A program made the translations under genes and the position numbers. A stretch of DNA of 64,000 nt from Avichristensenella sp031549905 (GTDB taxonomy: Bacteria; Bacillota; Clostridia; Christensenellales; Aristaeellaceae): assembly GCA_031549905.1 (NCBI GenBank), contig JAVBPC010000027.1:34185-98184 (forward strand), in the 5' to 3' direction. The notes beneath the pieces are model-generated. The model made no database searches and was not told the origin of the DNA. It was given only the letters and a program-made list of their open reading frames with translations. Positions 59,983-64,000 of the stretch are shown here, piece by piece (positions within the stretch are counted from its first letter, which is position 1; each line of letters begins with the position of its first letter).

Positions 59983-61560
59983 ATGAGGCTGTCTTTGCTC
60001 ATCATGGATGATAACAGCTATGAGCGGGAGGCGCTTAAATCCTGTATCAACTGGCAACTGCTGGGCATTGAAACCATTTATCTGGCCGAAAACGGACGGC
60101 GCGGCTGGGAGCTTTTCTGCGCCCATCAGCCCCACATTATTCTTTCCGATATCAAAATGCCGGAAATGGACGGCATGGAGTTTGTCAAAAAAGTGCGCGC
60201 CGTGTCCTCCCACGCCCGGGTGATCTTTCTAAGCGCATATGATGATTTCCGGTACGCACAGTTTGCCCTGTCACAAAACGCGTACCGCTACCTGCTAAAG
60301 CCCGTGAATGCCAAAGAGCTGATCGATGTGGTCCGCCAGGCCGTGGAAGATGTGATTACAGAAGAGCTTGGCGCGGAGGAGCAGGCCAAGTTCTACGCCG
60401 TGCTTTCGGATATCCGGGAGGCCGGCAAAGAAAAATATGTGAAGCGCTATTTGCTGGACCACATGACCGAAGAAGAGCGCGGCGAGCTGTACCTGCAGAT
60501 GAACCGGGTATGCGGCCTCAGCCTGTCGCCGCAAATGGCCGTGATTGTTGCCAGCATGCGGGAGGCGCTGGAATACCAAGCGCTGCAAGCATGCCTGCGC
60601 ACGCTGTCCGGCGCGCTGACGCCCGCCGCGGCATTCCCGCACGGCACCCAGCAGCTGGTGCTGCTTCTGCACCAAATCAGGCAGGAAAAGGCGGCCTTTG
60701 AAGCCTTTGTACAATCCGCGCTGGCAGGCTGCGCGGAGCATCCGCACATGGCGCTTGGCATCAGCAGCCTGACCGACAATGCGCTTGAGTTGCCCCGCCT
60801 GTATGATCAAGCCGCCGCCAGCGCCCGCCAATGCCAACGCCACGGGTACGGCCGGTGTTTTTTCTACGGAAGCGAGACCGCGAAAAGCGCCCACCCTTCC
60901 GGGGCCATAGAGCAGGCGCTGGAGCACATCGAGGGCAACCTGCGGGCAGGCTATGCGCCCAGCAAAGAACTGGCGCGCATCGAGCGCACGCTGGGGTCGG
61001 ACTGCGATCTTGTTTCGCTCAAGGGCACGCTGATACGCTTTGCCAGCAAGCTGATGCACAACCCGCAGGTGCGCTGGGTATGCGACGGGGATGCCGAATT
61101 GCTGAGCGAAGAGACGCTGTACACCGCGCTCATCCGGGGCGACAGCGTACCCGCGCTGCTGGAAACGCTGGGCAACTGGCTGGATGACATCGCCGAGCGC
61201 TTCGCCTTTCAAAGCATGGATAAAAAGCAGCAGATCGCCATGGAAATCAAGCGTATCATTGACAATGAGTATGCCAGCAATATTACCCTGAAGTACCTGT
61301 CCAGCCGCGTATACATGAGCAGCAACTACACACACATCCTGTTCAAGTCCATCTTTGGCTATACCGTCAACCACTATTTAACCCAGGTGCGCATTGAAAA
61401 GGCCTGTGAGCTGCTTGTGCAAACATCGTATCCCATCGCGCAAATCGCCCCCATGCTGGGCTATGAGCACAGCACCTACTTTTTTTCTATCTTCAAGCGC
61501 GTCACCGGCACCACCCCCGCGGAATACCGCCGCCTGCACCAAAGGGGGGGCGCGAAATGA
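59983..61560 (+). CDS. YesN-type response regulator with AraC output domain
   Basis: The 525-residue regulator has a receiver domain (LLIMDDNSYEREAL, phosphoacceptor in HIILSDIKMPEMDGMEFV, VIFLSAYDDF, RYLLKPVNAKEL), a helical middle region of ~280 residues, and a C-terminal double helix-turn-helix of AraC type (ITLKYLSSRVYMSSNYTHIL, YPIAQIAPMLGYEHSTYFF). YesN regulators activate the neighbouring sugar transporter and hydrolase genes. GGGAGG lies before the ATG, and the 3' end overlaps the kinase gene by 4 nt (ATGA). Confidence 0.94.
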   Translation: MRLSLLIMDDNSYEREALKSCINWQLLGIETIYLAENGRRGWELFCAHQPHIILSDIKMPEMDGMEFVKKVRAVSSHARVIFLSAYDDFRYAQFALSQNAYRYLLKPVNAKELIDVVRQAVEDVITEELGAEEQAKFYAVLSDIREAGKEKYVKRYLLDHMTEEERGELYLQMNRVCGLSLSPQMAVIVASMREALEYQALQACLRTLSGALTPAAAFPHGTQQLVLLLHQIRQEKAAFEAFVQSALAGCAEHPHMALGISSLTDNALELPRLYDQAAASARQCQRHGYGRCFFYGSETAKSAHPSGAIEQALEHIEGNLRAGYAPSKELARIERTLGSDCDLVSLKGTLIRFASKLMHNPQVRWVCDGDAELLSEETLYTALIRGDSVPALLETLGNWLDDIAERFAFQSMDKKQQIAMEIKRIIDNEYASNITLKYLSSRVYMSSNYTHILFKSIFGYTVNHYLTQVRIEKACELLVQTSYPIAQIAPMLGYEHSTYFFSIFKRVTGTTPAEYRRLHQRGGAK

Positions 61561-63236
61561 AAATACGCCTGAACAGCCTGTTTGCCAAGCTAAACTGGAT
61601 GACGGTGTTGGTCAATCTGGCGGGGTATGCGCTGGTGGCGCTGGTGCTGTATACCCAGCTCAACGCCAGCGCGCGCATCCAGACCCGAAACTTTGTGGAG
61701 GCCACCGGCCGACAGGTGAGCAGCGCCGTATCCACCTTCACCGCGCGGTACGAATGGAACGCGGAAATGCTGAGCGCCGATCAGGATATCAACAGTTTTC
61801 TCAGCACCCGCCATGATAAAAACCAACTGCCCTATGCGCTGTTTGTGCAATACAAAAATATAGGGTCCAGGTTTTCGCAGCTGCTTTCGGTGGACCCATG
61901 CGTGCTGTCGATATACCTGATAAAGGATGACCCCAACTTGCTGGAAGACGGCAAATATGTGGTGCGGGCAAACGGGGCGTTTTCGCAGCTGATCGCGCAA
62001 GGCGAAACGCTGAAAAACCGGTGGATCACCACAAAAGATGGGCTGTATCTGATCAACACGCCGCGTTTGGTCCGCGGCAGTCTGCTGGTATTACAGCTGC
62101 AAGAAAAAGACCTGTATGAAAGCATCGGCGTGGACGGCGAAGGCATATTCGACTATTATGTGCTCGCTGGCGATAACAAGGTGCTGTCCTCCAGCCAGCG
62201 GGATATGCTTGGCAATGCGCTGCCTGATGACCTGCTGCCGCTGCTCAGCGTGAAGGGCGTTGCGGAAACGGCGGGCGATGTGCTGTACTACACCGCCGGC
62301 ATAGGGGATCTGAGCGTGCTGGTGGCATACGATGTGTCGGATATCCGGGCGAACAATGCCCGCACCCTGACGGGGCTGATGCTGCTGGTGGCGCTGGTCA
62401 TGCTTGTATCCATATTACTGATGACATGGATGGGGCGCTCTTTCTCCCGCAACATCAGGCGTATTTTAAGCAAGCTGCGGCATATGCGGGAAGGAAGCTT
62501 TGCCCAGGCCGTCAGCATCAAAACGGCGGATGAGCTGCAGCTGATTGACGAGAGCATCTGCGATCTGGGCAACAATGTGGCGCGGCTCAATCAAAGCCTG
62601 GTCGATGCCGCACAGCGGCAAAACGCGCTGGAGCTTCGGTTTTTGCAAATGCAGATCAACCGCCACTTTTTGCACAATTCCCTGTCTTCGCTTCGGTGGA
62701 TGGCGGTGCGCAGCGGGCAGGAGAAGCTGTCTGACCTGATGGAAAGCCTCATCGCGTTTTACAAGGTCACCCTGTCGCAGGATGACATTCTTAGCCTGCA
62801 GGATGAAGTAACGCTGGTGGAAAACTATGTGCGGCTGGAAAACGTGATTCATCTGGGCGATTTGCGCTTTCACTGTGACATTCCAATGGAGCTTTTGAAT
62901 ATTCGCGTATGCAAAATGACCTTGCAGCCGTTTGTGGAAAACGCCATTCACCACGGCAAAATACAAGGCAAGCCCCTGGACATCTGGCTGACCGCTGAAG
63001 AAATATCCGGCAGCGTCATCCTTCGCGTGGAGGACAACGGCCACGGCATGACCGATGAGCGCGCCGCGGAATTGCAGCAGATTCTGCAGGGCGACATGAG
63101 CGGCGGGGATTCCATTGCCATGTACAACACGCTTTCGCGCCTGCGCGGCCTGTACGGCAAGGATGTGGACATCGCCATCATGGTGCGCGAAGGGACACTG
63201 ATCGAGATGATACTGCCGCTTCAGGAGGAATCATAA
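61557..63236 (+). CDS. YesM-type sensor histidine kinase
   Basis: The 559-residue kinase has an N-terminal membrane helix, a large extracellular sensor (residues ~35-270), a second helix (TLTGLMLLVALVMLVSILLM), a HAMP linker and a HisK_5 phosphoacceptor region FLQMQINRHFLHNSLSSLRW. The usual INPHFLYNTL is altered to INRHFLHNSL, but the His is kept. The ATPase part has LQPFVENAIHHG and VEDNGHGM. It senses an extracellular sugar or the loaded binding protein and phosphorylates the YesN partner. It is directly followed by a hydrolase gene. Confidence 0.93.
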   Translation: MKIRLNSLFAKLNWMTVLVNLAGYALVALVLYTQLNASARIQTRNFVEATGRQVSSAVSTFTARYEWNAEMLSADQDINSFLSTRHDKNQLPYALFVQYKNIGSRFSQLLSVDPCVLSIYLIKDDPNLLEDGKYVVRANGAFSQLIAQGETLKNRWITTKDGLYLINTPRLVRGSLLVLQLQEKDLYESIGVDGEGIFDYYVLAGDNKVLSSSQRDMLGNALPDDLLPLLSVKGVAETAGDVLYYTAGIGDLSVLVAYDVSDIRANNARTLTGLMLLVALVMLVSILLMTWMGRSFSRNIRRILSKLRHMREGSFAQAVSIKTADELQLIDESICDLGNNVARLNQSLVDAAQRQNALELRFLQMQINRHFLHNSLSSLRWMAVRSGQEKLSDLMESLIAFYKVTLSQDDILSLQDEVTLVENYVRLENVIHLGDLRFHCDIPMELLNIRVCKMTLQPFVENAIHHGKIQGKPLDIWLTAEEISGSVILRVEDNGHGMTDERAAELQQILQGDMSGGDSIAMYNTLSRLRGLYGKDVDIAIMVREGTLIEMILPLQEES

Positions 63237-64000
63237 ATGTATACGGACAAAACGCCCTCCATCAGCGAATACTTTACCTGGATTAACAACACCAATGAGG
63301 GCAGCTGCCAGGAACAGACGCTGATCAACCTTCGGTATTTCGCATGGCTGCGGCAACAGTACGGCCTGGCACTGGATATTTACGCCTTTGACGCGGGCAA
63401 CCTTGATGGCGCGGCAGGCACGTTCGGCAGCCTGGATTCGCCGCGCTTTCAAAGCCGCTTCCCGGGCGGGTTTGGGCCTATTGCCGACACCGCCGCGCAA
63501 ACGGGGACGCGCCTTGGCCTGTGGGCGGGCGCGGATGGTTTCGGTGACACGCCGGAAGATGAGCAAAAGCGCCGGGAAACCTTTATCCGCCTGTGCAGGG
63601 ACTGGCATTTCCGCCTTTTCAAGTTCGATACGGTATGCGGCGACTTGCGCCGGGGCAAACAGGCCGCGTTTGCGGGTATGCTGCGCCAGTGCCGCAGCTA
63701 TTGCCCGGATTTGATTGTGCTCAACCATCGCAACGACCTGGGGGACGCAGGGGATGCCGCCACCACCTTCCTGTGGGAGGGCAGCGAAACCTATACCGAT
63801 GTGCATGCATTCAATGCCGTTTGCGCACCCCATCACCGCGCGGCGGCGCTGACCCGCGGATACCCGCCTGATGGTCGGCGGCTGTGCGAAGATCACGGCG
63901 TGTGCCTGTCATCCTGCCCGGACTATTGGCAGGATGAACTGGTGGTGCACCTGTTTGCCCGCTGCCTGCTGCTCGCGCCCCAGCTGTACGGCAACCCCTG
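63237..64000 (+). CDS. Glycoside hydrolase with clan-D-like TIM barrel, C-terminus beyond window edge
   Basis: About 254 residues are visible. The sequence ISEYFTWINNTNEGSCQEQTL leads into TIM-barrel strands LDIYAFDAGNLDG, TRLGLWAGADGFGDTPE and FRLFKFDTVCGDLRRGK, where the KFD is the kind of Lys-x-Asp nucleophile site found in GH27/GH36-like alpha-galactosidases. A later strand reads DLIVLNHRNDLGD. No signal peptide is present, so it acts on imported sugars. AGGAGG lies before the ATG and the gene touches the kinase stop codon, so it is part of the yesN-yesM operon. The exact family is not certain. Confidence 0.7.
   Translation, partial: MYTDKTPSISEYFTWINNTNEGSCQEQTLINLRYFAWLRQQYGLALDIYAFDAGNLDGAAGTFGSLDSPRFQSRFPGGFGPIADTAAQTGTRLGLWAGADGFGDTPEDEQKRRETFIRLCRDWHFRLFKFDTVCGDLRRGKQAAFAGMLRQCRSYCPDLIVLNHRNDLGDAGDAATTFLWEGSETYTDVHAFNAVCAPHHRAAALTRGYPPDGRRLCEDHGVCLSSCPDYWQDELVVHLFARCLLLAPQLYGNP

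Noticed and set aside
1..64000. CRISPR arrays, rRNA, tRNA, prophage or integrase genes
   Set aside because: No regularly spaced repeats, cloverleaf-like sequences or phage/integrase motifs were seen on either strand by reading; a tRNA scan would be decisive.

Overview
The window looks like the chromosome of a GC-rich, spore-forming member of the Bacillota, class Clostridia, probably a gut or anaerobic-digester lineage near Christensenellales or Oscillospirales. The reasons are SpmA/SpmB and a SpoIID-type protein, LplB/YtcP/LipO-type sugar ABC transporters, YesN/YesM regulation, AGGAGG ribosome sites with ATG, GTG and TTG starts, and sigma-A promoters of the TTGACA-N17-TATAAT kind. The species cannot be fixed from sequence reading alone. 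No transposase, phage gene, CRISPR array, rRNA or tRNA was seen.

Layout. 1-6.2 kb is a carbohydrate locus: a secreted beta-helix protein (cut by the left edge) and a LacI regulator on the minus strand, divergent from an LplB-YtcP-binding-protein operon. 6.2-6.7 kb is a repeat-rich spacer. 6.7-16 kb holds a CtpE-like P-type ATPase and three tandem paralogues that fuse a beta-propeller to an ABC solute-binding domain, followed by an AadA-like nucleotidyltransferase. 17-18.4 kb is a tatB-tatA-tatC operon. 18.5-21.4 kb is a three-gene sugar transferase / aminotransferase / ATP-grasp cassette. 21.4-32.8 kb is mostly housekeeping: a short alanyl-tRNA synthetase, a HelD-type helicase, a phosphoesterase, EpsG, MurJ, TrkA and TrkH. 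33-39.2 kb has SpoIID with SH3 repeats, a TrmN6-like methyltransferase, SpmA, SpmB, ComB and a GNAT enzyme, followed by a hybrid histidine kinase.

41.4-47.5 kb is a complete glycopeptide-resistance-type (van) cluster: divergent vanW, then vanH, a D-Ala-D-Lac ligase, vanY, vanX, and vanR-vanS behind their own promoter. VanH would make D-lactate, the ligase D-Ala-D-Lac, VanX would remove D-Ala-D-Ala and VanY would trim leftover pentapeptide. This gene order matches none of the named van operons I know.

47.5-51.5 kb is a gene graveyard: remains of a uroporphyrinogen-decarboxylase-like gene, two ABC permeases and a binding protein with stops, frameshifts and deletions, ending at a second such methyltransferase gene cut off by a MITE-like palindromic repeat. 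51.5-64 kb is an intact carbohydrate-utilisation locus: a large fusion of a PHP/CehA-like domain with an (alpha/alpha)6 glycosidase, an ABC transporter, an FAD oxidoreductase, and divergent YesN-YesM regulators leading into a clan-D-like glycoside hydrolase cut by the right edge.

The most notable items are the new-order van cluster with an 11-bp periodic element ahead of vanH, the PHP-glycosidase fusion, the triplicated propeller/solute-binding fusions, the MITE-like repeat pair, and a three-hairpin dispersed repeat whose stems covary between copies.
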